Of a DNA stretch of 64,000 bases, positions 25,710-34,421 are shown piece by piece. Location: the NCBI RefSeq assembly GCF_026339935.1, contig NZ_JAPEPX010000001.1:2152501-2216500 (forward strand), written 5' to 3'. Each line of letters starts with the position of its first letter. The stretch's first letter is position 1. The DNA comes from Streptomyces sp. NBC_01551 (GTDB taxonomy: Bacteria > Actinomycetota > Actinomycetes > Streptomycetales > Streptomycetaceae). Under the pieces are notes generated by a model that saw nothing but the letters and a program-made list of their open reading frames with translations, was not told the DNA's origin and did no database searches. A program made the translations under genes and the position numbers.

Positions 25710-26870
25710 ATGTCCCTCGACCACCGGCTCACCCCCGAGCACGAGGAACTCCGCCGCACCGTCGAGGAGTTCGCGCACGACGTCGTCGCCCCCAAGATCG
25801 GCGACCTCTACGAGCGGCACGAGTTCCCGTACGAGATCGTCCGCGAGATGGGCCGCATGGGCCTGTTCGGCCTGCCCTTCCCCGAGGAGTACGGCGGCAT
25901 GGGCGGCGACTACCTCGCCCTCGGCATCGCCCTGGAGGAGCTGGCCCGCGTCGACTCCTCGGTCGCGATCACCCTGGAGGCGGGCGTCTCCCTCGGCGCC
26001 ATGCCCCTCCACCTCTTCGGCACCGAGGAGCAGAAGCGCCAGTGGCTGCCGAAGATGTGCTCCGGTGAGATCCTCGGCGCCTTCGGCCTGACCGAGCCCG
26101 ACGGCGGCTCCGACGCCGGCGGCACCCGCACCACCGCCGTCAAGGACGGCGACGAGTGGGTGATCAACGGCTCGAAGTGCTTCATCACCAACTCCGGTAC
26201 GGACATCACCGGGCTGGTCACCGTCACCGCCGTGACCGGCCGCAAGGCCGACGGCCGCCCGGAGATCTCCTCGATCATCGTCCCGTCCGGCACCCCCGGC
26301 TTCACGGTGGCCGCCCCGTACTCCAAGGTCGGCTGGAACTCGTCGGACACCCGTGAGCTGTCCTTCCAGGACGTACGTGTCCCGCTCGCCAACCTGGTCG
26401 GCGAAGAGGGCCGCGGCTACGCCCAGTTCCTGCGCATCCTCGACGAGGGCCGCATCGCCATCTCCGCCCTGGCCACCGGGCTCGCCCAGGGCTGCGTGGA
26501 CGAGTCGGTGAAGTACGCGAAGGAGCGCAAGGCCTTCGGCCGCCCCATCGGCGACAACCAGGCCATCCAGTTCAAGCTGGCCGACATGGAGATGCGCGCC
26601 CACATGGCCCGCATCGGCTGGCGCGACGCGGCCTCCCGCCTGGTCGCCGGGGAGCCGTTCAAGAAGGAGGCGGCGATCGCCAAGCTGTACTCGTCCACGG
26701 TCGCGGTGGACAACGCCCGGGACGCCACGCAGATCCACGGCGGCTACGGCTTCATGAACGAGTACCCCGTGGCCCGCATGTGGCGCGACTCGAAGATCCT
26801 CGAAATCGGCGAGGGCACGAGCGAGGTCCAGCGCATGCTCATCGCCCGCGAGCTGGGCTTCTCCGCCTGA
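25710..26870 (+). CDS. acdH: Acyl-CoA dehydrogenase (branched-chain/isovaleryl type)
   Basis: 386 residues. FAD motifs GAFGLTEPDGGSDAGGTRTTA (segments GAFGLTEPDGGSD and GGTRTT) and ITNSG, plus C-terminal IHGGYGFMNEYPVARMWRD. AAG GAG ribosome site precedes the ATG. Last gene of the leucine operon; by context it oxidises isovaleryl-CoA or related short branched acyl-CoA, matching the position of S. coelicolor acdH. A stem-loop follows within 31 bp. Confidence 0.88.
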   Translation: MSLDHRLTPEHEELRRTVEEFAHDVVAPKIGDLYERHEFPYEIVREMGRMGLFGLPFPEEYGGMGGDYLALGIALEELARVDSSVAITLEAGVSLGAMPLHLFGTEEQKRQWLPKMCSGEILGAFGLTEPDGGSDAGGTRTTAVKDGDEWVINGSKCFITNSGTDITGLVTVTAVTGRKADGRPEISSIIVPSGTPGFTVAAPYSKVGWNSSDTRELSFQDVRVPLANLVGEEGRGYAQFLRILDEGRIAISALATGLAQGCVDESVKYAKERKAFGRPIGDNQAIQFKLADMEMRAHMARIGWRDAASRLVAGEPFKKEAAIAKLYSSTVAVDNARDATQIHGGYGFMNEYPVARMWRDSKILEIGEGTSEVQRMLIARELGFSA

Positions 26871-26900
26871 CGCGGAGCCGGCGGGCAGACCGCGCACCGA

Positions 26901-26927
26901 GGGGGTCCTAAAAAACTTAGGGCCCCC
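26901..26927 (+). terminator. Terminator of the leucine-catabolism operon
   Basis: GGGGGTCCTAA (26901-26911) pairs with TTAGGGCCCCC (26917-26927) across a 5-base loop, with a single T-G pair within the stem, 31 bp past the acdH stop. A short T-containing stretch follows. It separates the leucine operon from the iron-controlled genes. Confidence 0.7.
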
Positions 26928-26942
26928 TTACCGTTTTCGGCC

Positions 26943-26959
26943 AAGGTTAGGCTAACCTT
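26943..26959 (+). promoter_or_regulatory. Iron box (DmdR/IdeR type) upstream of the siderophore-binding gene
   Basis: AAGGTTAGGCTAACCTT is a perfect palindrome about a central G and matches the core of the DmdR1/IdeR consensus TTAGGTTAGGCTAACCTAA. It lies 51 bp before the siderophore-binding lipoprotein start, where iron-bound regulator would block transcription. Confidence 0.92.
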
Positions 26960-27010
26960 CCCTCCGAACGGCCCAGTGGCCGCCTGACACGCACGAAAGC
27001 GGACATCGAC

Positions 27011-28063
27011 ATGCCCAAGTCCCGTACCTCCTACCTCTCCCGCCGCGGTCTCATCGCGGCCGGCGGCGCCCTCGGCCTCGTCGCGGCGCTCACCGCGTGC
27101 GGTGGCTCCGACTCCGCGAAGGGCGAGACGGGCGGCAAGGACAAGGACAAGGCCGCCGCCGCCTCGGGCCCCTGGACCTTCAAGGACGACCTCGGCAAGG
27201 ACATCAGCCTGAAGGCCGCCCCGAAGAACATCGTGGCCTACACCGGCACCGCCGCCGCGCTCTACGACTACGGCATCCAGGTCAAGGGCGTGTTCGGCCC
27301 GACCAAGACCGCCGACGGCAAGCCCGACGTCCAGGCCGGCTCGATGGACATCTCCAAGGTCGAGATCCTCGGCAACGTCTACGACGAGTTCAACGTCGAG
27401 AAGTACGCCGCCCTCCAGCCCGAGCTCCTCGTCACCAACACCTGGGACGGCACCTACTGGTACGTGCCCGCGGCCTCCAAGGACAAGATCCTGAAGCTGG
27501 CCCCGGCCGCCGCCATCGGCGTGGGCGGCGACGCCTCCCTCGACAAGTCCCTGGAGCGCACGGCCGACCTGGCCAAGTCCCTGGGCGCCGACCTGAGCAG
27601 CAAGAAGACCGCCGACGCGAAGGCCCGCTTCGAGGCCGCCGCCGCGAAGGTGCGCGAGGCCACCAAGGCCAACCCGGGCATCAAGGTGCTCGTCGGCTCC
27701 GGCTCCGCCGACCTGTTCTACGTCTCCACCCCGAAGACCTCGGCCGACCTGAAGTACTTCGAGACCCTCGGCGTCGAGTTCGTCACCCCGGACAAGGACA
27801 AGCTGGACGCGGGCGGCTTCTTCGAGAGCCTCAGCTGGGAGAACGCCGGCAAGTACAAGGCCGACCTGGTCCTGCTCGACAACCGCACCGGCACCCTCCA
27901 GCCGGAGGAGCTGAAGGCCAAGCCGACCTGGGCCGAGATGCCCTCCGTCAAGGCCGGCCAGGTCACCCCGCGCGTGACCGAGCCCATCTACTCGTACGAG
28001 AAGTGCGCGCAGATCCTGGAAGACCTCGCCAAGGCCATCCAGAACGCCAAGAAGGTCAGCTGA
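27011..28063 (+). CDS. desE: Siderophore-binding ABC transporter lipoprotein (ferrioxamine type)
   Basis: 350 residues. The N terminus has a twin-arginine signal (LSRRGLIAAGG, Arg at residues 11-12) and a lipobox ending LTAC (lipid Cys at residue 30), so a Tat-exported lipoprotein. The mature part is a type-III periplasmic-binding fold (FecB/FepB family) with a long connecting helix. It is placed just before the siderophore-interacting reductase and the desABCD operon, as is the S. coelicolor desE locus, so it should capture ferrioxamine at the cell surface. The iron box upstream indicates iron repression. No permease or ATPase genes are adjacent. Confidence 0.9.
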   Translation: MPKSRTSYLSRRGLIAAGGALGLVAALTACGGSDSAKGETGGKDKDKAAAASGPWTFKDDLGKDISLKAAPKNIVAYTGTAAALYDYGIQVKGVFGPTKTADGKPDVQAGSMDISKVEILGNVYDEFNVEKYAALQPELLVTNTWDGTYWYVPAASKDKILKLAPAAAIGVGGDASLDKSLERTADLAKSLGADLSSKKTADAKARFEAAAAKVREATKANPGIKVLVGSGSADLFYVSTPKTSADLKYFETLGVEFVTPDKDKLDAGGFFESLSWENAGKYKADLVLLDNRTGTLQPEELKAKPTWAEMPSVKAGQVTPRVTEPIYSYEKCAQILEDLAKAIQNAKKVS

Positions 28064-28115
28064 CCCTCGGCGCCCGACCCGGCGCCGATCCCGATTCCCA
28101 GGGGGGACTCACCGC

Positions 28116-29024
28116 ATGACCGTCACCGCACCCGACGCCGCCCCGGCCGTCGCCCACTTCCGGTTCTTCGAACTCGAAGTGCTCCGCACGCGCCGCCTCG
28201 GGCACTCGTTCCTGCGGGTCACGTTCGGCGGTGAGTCCCTGAGGGACTTCCGCTCGGGCGGCTACGACCAGAGCCTCTCGCTCTTCCTGCCGCCCGCGCA
28301 CCTCGAACACACGGTGCTCCCGTCCACCGACGAGGACACCTGGTTCGGCGCCTGGCGCGCGATGCCCGACGCCGACCGCCCGGTGATGCGCTCGTACACC
28401 GTGCGCGAGCAGCGCCGTACCCCCGAGGGCGTGGACGAGGTCGACATCGACTTCGTCCTGCACGGGGACTCCTCGCCGGCCTCCCGCTGGGCCGGCGGGG
28501 CCGTCACCGGCCGCCGGATCATGGCGATCGGCCCGGCCGTCGCGGAGAACAAGTCCGTACGCTTCCAGCCGCCGGCCGACACCGACGCGCTGCTGATGTA
28601 CGCGGACGAGACCGCGCTCCCCGCCGCCGCCGCGATCCTGGACCGGCTGGCCAACGGCACCCGCGTACGGGCCTGGTTCGAGGTCCCGCACGAGGACGAC
28701 AGGCTCGTCCTGCCCACGCTCGCCGACGCGGAGATCACCTGGATCGTGCGCGACGCCGGCGTCGGCCGCGAGGAGCGCGTCCAGCGGGTGCTCGACGCGA
28801 TGCGCGTGGCCGAACTGCCCGACGCCGAAGCCCCGTACGCCTGGCTGGCGGGCGAGGCGGGCACCGTCCGCGCCGTCCGCCGGCACGTCGTACAGGAACG
28901 TTCCGTCAACCGCCGCGCGGTGCGCTTCACCGGCTACTGGCGGCTCGGCGCGAGCGAGGAGGAACTCCTCGCCGAGGCGTACGCCGGCAAGGCCCCCAGC
29001 GAGGACCCCGCGTCCGAGCTGTAG
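28116..29024 (+). CDS. desF: Siderophore-interacting protein (FAD-dependent ferric reductase)
   Basis: 302 residues of the SIP/ViuB family: FAD-binding motif RSYTVREQRR (about residue 92), a DxDFVLHGDSSPASRWA segment, and a C-terminal NAD(P)H-domain ending AGEAGTVRAVRRH and GYWRLGASEEEL. It reduces and releases iron from imported siderophore in the cytoplasm. It begins 52 bp after desE and shares its iron-box promoter. A strong terminator follows before desA. Confidence 0.9.
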   Translation: MTVTAPDAAPAVAHFRFFELEVLRTRRLGHSFLRVTFGGESLRDFRSGGYDQSLSLFLPPAHLEHTVLPSTDEDTWFGAWRAMPDADRPVMRSYTVREQRRTPEGVDEVDIDFVLHGDSSPASRWAGGAVTGRRIMAIGPAVAENKSVRFQPPADTDALLMYADETALPAAAAILDRLANGTRVRAWFEVPHEDDRLVLPTLADAEITWIVRDAGVGREERVQRVLDAMRVAELPDAEAPYAWLAGEAGTVRAVRRHVVQERSVNRRAVRFTGYWRLGASEEELLAEAYAGKAPSEDPASEL

Positions 29025-29090
29025 CCCAGGACACCCGCTGTTCACGGGCCCGCCGCTCGACACCAACTTCCGTCGCCCACCGGTGACTTC

Positions 29091-29126
29091 AGGGATGGGC
29101 CCCGGCTTCGGCCGGGGTCCATCCCT
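29091..29126 (+). terminator. Strong terminator between the two iron-regulated operons
   Basis: AGGGATGGGCCCCGGC (29091-29106) pairs with the mirrored GCCGGGGTCCATCCCT (29111-29126) across a TTCG tetraloop, one G-T pair, then ATTTGGTTT. This is a classical intrinsic terminator 66 bp after the reductase gene. Confidence 0.9.
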
Positions 29127-29140
29127 ATTTGGTTTGCGAC

Positions 29141-29159
29141 TTAGGTTAGGCTAACCTAA
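29141..29159 (+). promoter_or_regulatory. Iron box of the desferrioxamine operon
   Basis: TTAGGTTAGGCTAACCTAA is the exact 19-bp DmdR1/IdeR consensus palindrome. It lies 52 bp upstream of the desA start and overlaps the expected promoter, giving iron repression of desABCD. Confidence 0.95.
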
Positions 29160-29211
29160 GCAATGCATCCCCACCCCCCCCTGCTTCCCCTGCCTGCCCG
29201 GAGGAAAGTTG

Positions 29212-30702
29212 ATGCGTTCGCATCTGCTGAATGAGACGACCGCGGACATCTACCGGCGTACCGTCACCGAGGGCGTCGAGCGCGTCGCCGCCAAACTCGC
29301 GACCACGGAACGGCCCCACACCGGCATATCCGTCGACGAACTCGCCCCGGTCATCAACGGGATCGACCTGGACCGCCCGCTCGAAGACCCGGCCGCCGTC
29401 CTCGACGAGCTGGAGGACGTCTACCTGCGCGACGCGGTGTACTTCCACCACCCGCGCTACCTGGGCCACCTCAACTGCCCCGTCGTGATCCCCGCCGTAC
29501 TCGGCGAGGCGGTCCTCTCGGCCGTCAACTCCTCGCTGGACACCTGGGACCAGTCCATCGGCGGCACGCTCATCGAGCGCCGCCTCATCGACTGGACCGC
29601 CCAGCGCATCGGCCTCGGGGAGGGCGCGGACGGCGTCTTCACCTCCGGCGGCAGCCAGTCCAACTTCCACGCGCTGCTGCTGGCCCGCGACGAGGCCTGC
29701 CGGATCGTCATGAAGCAGGCCCTGAACGAGGGCCGGGAGCTCCCGAAGTCCGAGGTCCTCCCGAAGCTGCGCATCTTCACCTCCGAGGCCAGCCACTTCA
29801 GCGTCAAGAAGTCGGCCGCCATGCTCGGGCTCGGCTACGAGGCGGTCATCTCCGTCCCGGTCGACCGCAACCGCCGCATGGACACCGCGATCCTCGCCCT
29901 GGAGCTGGAGAACTGCCGCCGCGACGGCCTCTTCCCCATGGCCGTCGTCGCCACCGCCGGCACCACCGACTTCGGATCCATCGACCCGCTCCCCGAGATC
30001 GCCCGCCTGACCGACGAGCACTCCGCGTGGATGCACGTCGACGCCGCCTACGGCTGCGGACTCCTGGTCTCGCCGACGCGCCGGCACCTCCTCGACGGCA
30101 TCGAGCACGCCGACTCGGTCACGGTCGACTACCACAAGTCGTTCTTCCAGCCCGTCAGCTCCAGCGCCGTGCTGGTCCGCGACCGGGACACCCTCAAGCA
30201 CGCCACGTACCACGCGGACTACCTCAACCCCCGCCGCATGGCGGAGGAGCGGATCCCGAACCAGGTCGACAAGTCCATCCAGACCACGCGCCGCTTCGAC
30301 GCGCTCAAGCTCTGGATGACCCTGCGCACCATGGGCGCCGACGGCCTCGGCTCGCTCTTCGACGAGGTCATCGACCTCGCCGCGGCCGGCTGGGACATCA
30401 TCGACGCCGACCCGCGCTTCGAGGTCGTCGTCAAGCCGCAGATCTCCACCCTGGTCTTCCGCTACGTCCCCGAGGGCGATGTCCGGGGGGACCTCGTCGA
30501 CGAGGCGAACCTGCACGCCCGCAAGGCGCTGTTCGCCTCCGGCGAGGCAGTCGTCGCCGGCACCAAGGTGGACGGCGACCAGTACCTGAAGTTCACCCTC
30601 CTCAACCCGCAGACCACGACGGCCGACATCGCGGCCGTCCTCGACCTCCTCGCGTCCCACGCCGAGCAGTACCTGGGAGAATCCCTTGTCCACGCCTCGT
30701 GA
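29212..30702 (+). CDS. desA: Lysine decarboxylase of desferrioxamine biosynthesis
   Basis: 496 residues, PLP-dependent group II decarboxylase. The cofactor-binding Lys lies in [12 protein letters not shown] (about residue 310), and [12 protein letters not shown] carries the PLP-pairing Asp. It converts L-lysine to cadaverine, the first step of desferrioxamine formation. ATG 29212 is preceded by GGAGG at a 7-base spacing; an adjacent TTG at 29209 is less likely. First gene of an iron-regulated four-gene operon whose members overlap or nearly overlap. Confidence 0.95.
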   Translation: MRSHLLNETTADIYRRTVTEGVERVAAKLATTERPHTGISVDELAPVINGIDLDRPLEDPAAVLDELEDVYLRDAVYFHHPRYLGHLNCPVVIPAVLGEAVLSAVNSSLDTWDQSIGGTLIERRLIDWTAQRIGLGEGADGVFTSGGSQSNFHALLLARDEACRIVMKQALNEGRELPKSEVLPKLRIFTSEASHFSVKKSAAMLGLGYEAVISVPVDRNRRMDTAILALELENCRRDGLFPMAVVATAGTTDFGSIDPLPEIARLTDEHSAWMHVDAAYGCGLLVSPTRRHLLDGIEHADSVTVDYHKSFFQPVSSSAVLVRDRDTLKHATYHADYLNPRRMAEERIPNQVDKSIQTTRRFDALKLWMTLRTMGADGLGSLFDEVIDLAAAGWDIIDADPRFEVVVKPQISTLVFRYVPEGDVRGDLVDEANLHARKALFASGEAVVAGTKVDGDQYLKFTLLNPQTTTADIAAVLDLLASHAEQYLGESLVHAS

Positions 30703-31996
30703 ACTCCGCCGGCCCCTCGATTTCATCGGTATCGGCCTCGGTCCCTTCAACCTGGGACTCGCCTGCCTTACCGCGCCGATCGACGAGCTCGACGGCCTCT
30801 TCATCGAGACGAAGCCGCACTTCGAGTGGCACGCCGGGATGTTCCTGGACGGCGCGCACCTGCAGACGCCCTTCATGTCCGACCTGGTCACGCTGGCCGA
30901 CCCGACCTCGCCCTTCTCCTTCCTGAACTACCTGAAGGACAAGGACCGGCTGTACCAGTTCTACATCCGGGAGAACTTCTACCCGCTGCGGGCCGAGTAC
31001 AACGACTACTGCCGCTGGGCCGCCGACCGCCTGGACAACGTCCTGTACTCCACCTCCGTCACCGAGGTCACGTACGACGAGCAGGCCGGCCTGTACGAGG
31101 TCCACACGGACAAGGGCGAGACGTACCGCGCCCGCCGCCTGGTCCTGGGCACCGGCACCCCGCCGTACATCCCCGAGGCGTGCGCGCAGGTCGGCGGCGA
31201 CCTCACGCACAACTCCGCCTACATGCAGAACAAGGCGGAGCTCCAGAAGAAGAAGTCGATCACCCTGGTCGGTTCCGGCCAGAGCGCGGCGGAGATCTAC
31301 TACGACCTCCTCTCCGAGATCGACGTGTACGGCTACCAGCTCAACTGGGTGACCCGCTCGCCGCGGTTCTTCCCGCTGGAGTACACGAAGCTGACCCTGG
31401 AGATGACCTCCCCGGAGTACGTGGACTACTTCCACGCCCTCCCGGAGGAGACCCGGTACCGCCTGGAGACCCAGCAGAAGAACCTGTTCAAGGGCATCGA
31501 CGGCGAGCTCATCAACGCGATCTTCGACCTGCTCTACCAGAAGAAGATCTCCTCGCCCGGTCCGGTCCCGACCACCCTGCTGACGAACACCTCGCTGAAC
31601 TCGGCGGCGTACGACACCACCACGGGCGTCTACACCCTGGGGCTGCGCCAGGAGGAGCAGGAGCGCGACTTCTCCCTGTCCACCGAGGGCCTGGTGCTGG
31701 CCACGGGTTACAAGTACTCCTTCCCCGAGTTCCTGAACCCCGTCCGCGACCGTCTGAACTTCGACGGCCACGGCCGCCCCGACGCCGCCCGCAACTACAG
31801 CATCGACACCACCGGCCGCGGCGTGTTCCTCCAGAACGGCACGGTGCACAACCACTCCATCACCTCGCCCGACCTGGGCATGGCCGCGTACCGCAACGCG
31901 TACATCATTGGGGAGCTGCTCGGCCGCGAGTACTACAAGGTCGAGAAGTCCATCGCGTTCCAGCAGTTCGCAGCCCCGGAAGGCACGCACGCATGA
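30686..31996 (+). CDS. desB: Cadaverine N-monooxygenase (lysine/ornithine N-oxygenase family)
   Basis: 436 residues. FAD-binding motif [16 protein letters not shown] near the N terminus, NADPH motif [18 protein letters not shown] (about residue 190) and the C-terminal ATGY segment typify siderophore N-hydroxylases. In this pathway it hydroxylates cadaverine. The start is TTG 30686, with GGGAGA five bases upstream; it overlaps the end of desA by 17 bp and no other in-frame start precedes the conserved sequence. Confidence 0.93.
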   Translation: MSTPRELRRPLDFIGIGLGPFNLGLACLTAPIDELDGLFIETKPHFEWHAGMFLDGAHLQTPFMSDLVTLADPTSPFSFLNYLKDKDRLYQFYIRENFYPLRAEYNDYCRWAADRLDNVLYSTSVTEVTYDEQAGLYEVHTDKGETYRARRLVLGTGTPPYIPEACAQVGGDLTHNSAYMQNKAELQKKKSITLVGSGQSAAEIYYDLLSEIDVYGYQLNWVTRSPRFFPLEYTKLTLEMTSPEYVDYFHALPEETRYRLETQQKNLFKGIDGELINAIFDLLYQKKISSPGPVPTTLLTNTSLNSAAYDTTTGVYTLGLRQEEQERDFSLSTEGLVLATGYKYSFPEFLNPVRDRLNFDGHGRPDAARNYSIDTTGRGVFLQNGTVHNHSITSPDLGMAAYRNAYIIGELLGREYYKVEKSIAFQQFAAPEGTHA

Positions 31997-32577
31997 GCAC
32001 CACCGAAACCCTGTACAGCCGCACCGACGCGGAACTGGGCACCTTCTCCGTGAGGCCCCTGGACCCGTTCGCCGACGCGGAACTGCTGCACGGCTGGGTC
32101 ACCCACCCGAAGGCCTCGTTCTGGATGATGCAGGACGCCTCGCTCCCGGACGTCGAGCGCGAGTACATGCGGATCGCCGCCCACGAGCACCACCAGGCCT
32201 TCATCGGCCTGCACGAGGGCCGCCCGGCCTTCCTGATGGAGACGTACGACCCGAGCGAGCTGGAGCTCGTCGGCCTGTACGACGCCCAGCCCGGCGACGT
32301 CGGCATGCACTTCCTCGTCGCCCCGAGCGAGAAGCCGCTGCACGGCTTCACCCGCGCGGTCATCACCACCGTCATGGCGGCCGTCTTCGCGGACCCGGCG
32401 ACCGAGCGCGTCGTCGTCGAGCCGGACGTGCGCAACACGGCCGTGCACGCCCTCAACGAGGCCGTCGGCTTCGTCGCGGAGCGCCCGGTGACGAAGCCGG
32501 AGAAGGAAGCCCTGCTGAGCTTCTGCACCCGCGCCCGGTTCGAGGCGGCCACCGGCCTGACGGGGGCCTCCATATGA
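31993..32577 (+). CDS. desC: Acyltransferase of desferrioxamine biosynthesis
   Basis: 194 residues of the siderophore GNAT (IucB/RhbD-like) family, with [27 protein letters not shown] and [19 protein letters not shown]. It acylates N-hydroxycadaverine with succinyl- or acetyl-CoA to give hydroxamates. ATG 31993 overlaps the desB stop (ATGA), so translation is coupled. Confidence 0.93.
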   Translation: MSTTETLYSRTDAELGTFSVRPLDPFADAELLHGWVTHPKASFWMMQDASLPDVEREYMRIAAHEHHQAFIGLHEGRPAFLMETYDPSELELVGLYDAQPGDVGMHFLVAPSEKPLHGFTRAVITTVMAAVFADPATERVVVEPDVRNTAVHALNEAVGFVAERPVTKPEKEALLSFCTRARFEAATGLTGASI

Positions 32578-34355
32578 GCCTCGCCGACGCCATCTCCCAC
32601 CTCTCCCCCGAGCTGTGGGACCGCGCGAACCGCGCCCTGGTCCGCAAGGCCCTCGCCGAGTTCTCGCACGAGCGCCTCCTGACCCCGAAGCCGCTCGGCG
32701 GCTCCGCGTACTCCGTCCTGAGCGACGACGCCACCGTGGAGTACCGCTTCGAGGCCGTCCTGCACGCCCTGGACCACTGGTCCGTGGACGAGGCCTCCAT
32801 CACCCGCCACCGCGACGGCGCCGAGCTGCCGCTGGACGCCCTCGACTTCCACATCGAGCTGCGCGAGGCCCTCGGCCTGAGCGCGGAGGTGCTGCCGGTC
32901 TACCTGGAGGAGATCTCCTCCACCCTGGCGGGTTCGGGCTTCAAGTACACGAAGCCGCAGGTCTCCTCCGCCGTCCTCGCGAAGTCCTCCTTCCAGGACA
33001 TCGAGACCGGCATGACCGAGGGCCACCCCTGCTTCGTGGCCAACAACGGCCGGCTCGGCTTCGGCGTGCACGAGTACCTCTCGTACGCCCCGGAGACCGC
33101 GAGCCCCGTCCACCTGGTGTGGGTCGCGGCCCGCAAGGACGTGTCCACCTTCACGGCGGGCGCGGGCCTGGACCACGACTCGTTCGTCCGCGACGAGCTG
33201 GGCGAGGAGACCATCGCGGCGTTCTCGGCGCGGATGGCGGACCTCGGCCTGGACCTGGCGGACTACCACCTGCTGCCGATCCACCCCTGGCAGTGGTGGA
33301 ACAAGACCACGGTCACCTTCGCGGCCGAGATCGCCAACCGCCGCCTGGTCCTGCTCGGCGAGGGCTCGGACGCGTACCTGGCCCAGCAGTCGATCCGTAC
33401 GTTCTTCAACACGAGCGCCCCCGAGAAGCACTACGTCAAGACGGCGATCTCGGTGCTCAACATGGGCTTCATGCGGGGCCTGTCGGCCGCGTACATGGAG
33501 GCCACGCCGGCCATCAACGACTGGCTGCACCAGCTCATCGAGGGCGACGAGGTGCTCCGGTCGGTGGACTTCTCGATCATCCGCGAGCGCGCGGCGATCG
33601 GCTACCACCACCGCCAGTACGAGCGCGCCACCGACCGCTACTCGCCGTACCGCAAGATGCTGGCGGCCCTGTGGCGAGAGTCCCCGGTCGCCTCCCTGCA
33701 GGGCGGCGAGCGCCTCGCGACGATGGCCTCGCTCCTGCACGTGGACGCCGAGGGCAAGTCCTTCGTCGGCGCCCTGATCGCGGAGTCGGGCCTGACCCCC
33801 GAGGAATGGCTGCGCTCCTACCTCAAGGCGTATCTGGTCCCGCTGCTGCACTGCTTCTACCAGTACGACCTCGCGTACATGCCGCACGGCGAGAACACCA
33901 TCCTCGTCATCGAGGGCGGCGTCGTGAAGCGGGCGATCTTCAAGGACATCGCCGAGGAGATCGTCGTCATGGACCCGGACGCGGTCCTGCCGCCCGCGGT
34001 CGAGCGGGTCCGGGCGGACATCCCGGAGGACATGAAGCTGCTGTCCATCTTCACGGACGTCTTCGACTGCTTCTTCCGCTTCCTGGGCTCGATCCTGGTC
34101 TCGGAGGGCATCTGCGAGGAGGACACCTTCTGGAAGGCGGTCGCCGACTGCGGCCACGACTACCAGGAGTCGATGCCGCAGCTCGCCGAGCGCTTCGAGC
34201 GGTACGACTACTTCGCGCAGGAGTTCCAGCTGTCCTGCCTGAACCGCCTCCAGCTGCGGAACAACAAGCAGATGGTCGACCTCGCCGACCCGTCGGCGGC
34301 CCTCCAGCTGATCGGCACCCTCAAGAACCCCGTCGCGCGCTTCGCGCGCCGGTAG
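32574..34355 (+). CDS. desD: NRPS-independent siderophore synthetase (desferrioxamine E/B)
   Basis: 593 residues, IucA/IucC family. The nucleotide-binding motif HPGKSSF-like segment here reads EGHPCFVANNGRLGF (about residue 145), followed by HPWQWWNKT (about 238) and a FhuF-like C-terminal region with HGENTILVIEGG. It oligomerises and cyclises N-hydroxy-N-succinylcadaverine to desferrioxamine using ATP. ATG 32574 overlaps the desC stop. Last gene of the operon, followed by a strong terminator. Confidence 0.95.
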   Translation: MSLADAISHLSPELWDRANRALVRKALAEFSHERLLTPKPLGGSAYSVLSDDATVEYRFEAVLHALDHWSVDEASITRHRDGAELPLDALDFHIELREALGLSAEVLPVYLEEISSTLAGSGFKYTKPQVSSAVLAKSSFQDIETGMTEGHPCFVANNGRLGFGVHEYLSYAPETASPVHLVWVAARKDVSTFTAGAGLDHDSFVRDELGEETIAAFSARMADLGLDLADYHLLPIHPWQWWNKTTVTFAAEIANRRLVLLGEGSDAYLAQQSIRTFFNTSAPEKHYVKTAISVLNMGFMRGLSAAYMEATPAINDWLHQLIEGDEVLRSVDFSIIRERAAIGYHHRQYERATDRYSPYRKMLAALWRESPVASLQGGERLATMASLLHVDAEGKSFVGALIAESGLTPEEWLRSYLKAYLVPLLHCFYQYDLAYMPHGENTILVIEGGVVKRAIFKDIAEEIVVMDPDAVLPPAVERVRADIPEDMKLLSIFTDVFDCFFRFLGSILVSEGICEEDTFWKAVADCGHDYQESMPQLAERFERYDYFAQEFQLSCLNRLQLRNNKQMVDLADPSAALQLIGTLKNPVARFARR

Positions 34356-34362
34356 GCATCGC

Positions 34363-34407
34363 GCGGGCCTTGCCGGACGATACGGTCCCTCGTCCGGCAA
34401 GGCCCGC
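34363..34407 (+). terminator. Terminator of desABCD
   Basis: An 18-bp perfect stem (GCGGGCCTTGCCGGACGA, 34363-34380, with its complement at 34390-34407) has a 9-base loop and a following CTTTG. It lies directly after desD and also before the convergent hexosaminidase stop, so it can serve both strands. Confidence 0.9.
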
Positions 34408-34421
34408 CTTTGCGTTCCGCG

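Noticed and set aside
29209..29211. TTG start for desA one codon before the ATG
   Set aside because: The ATG at 29212 has ideal spacing to GGAGG and is the stronger codon.
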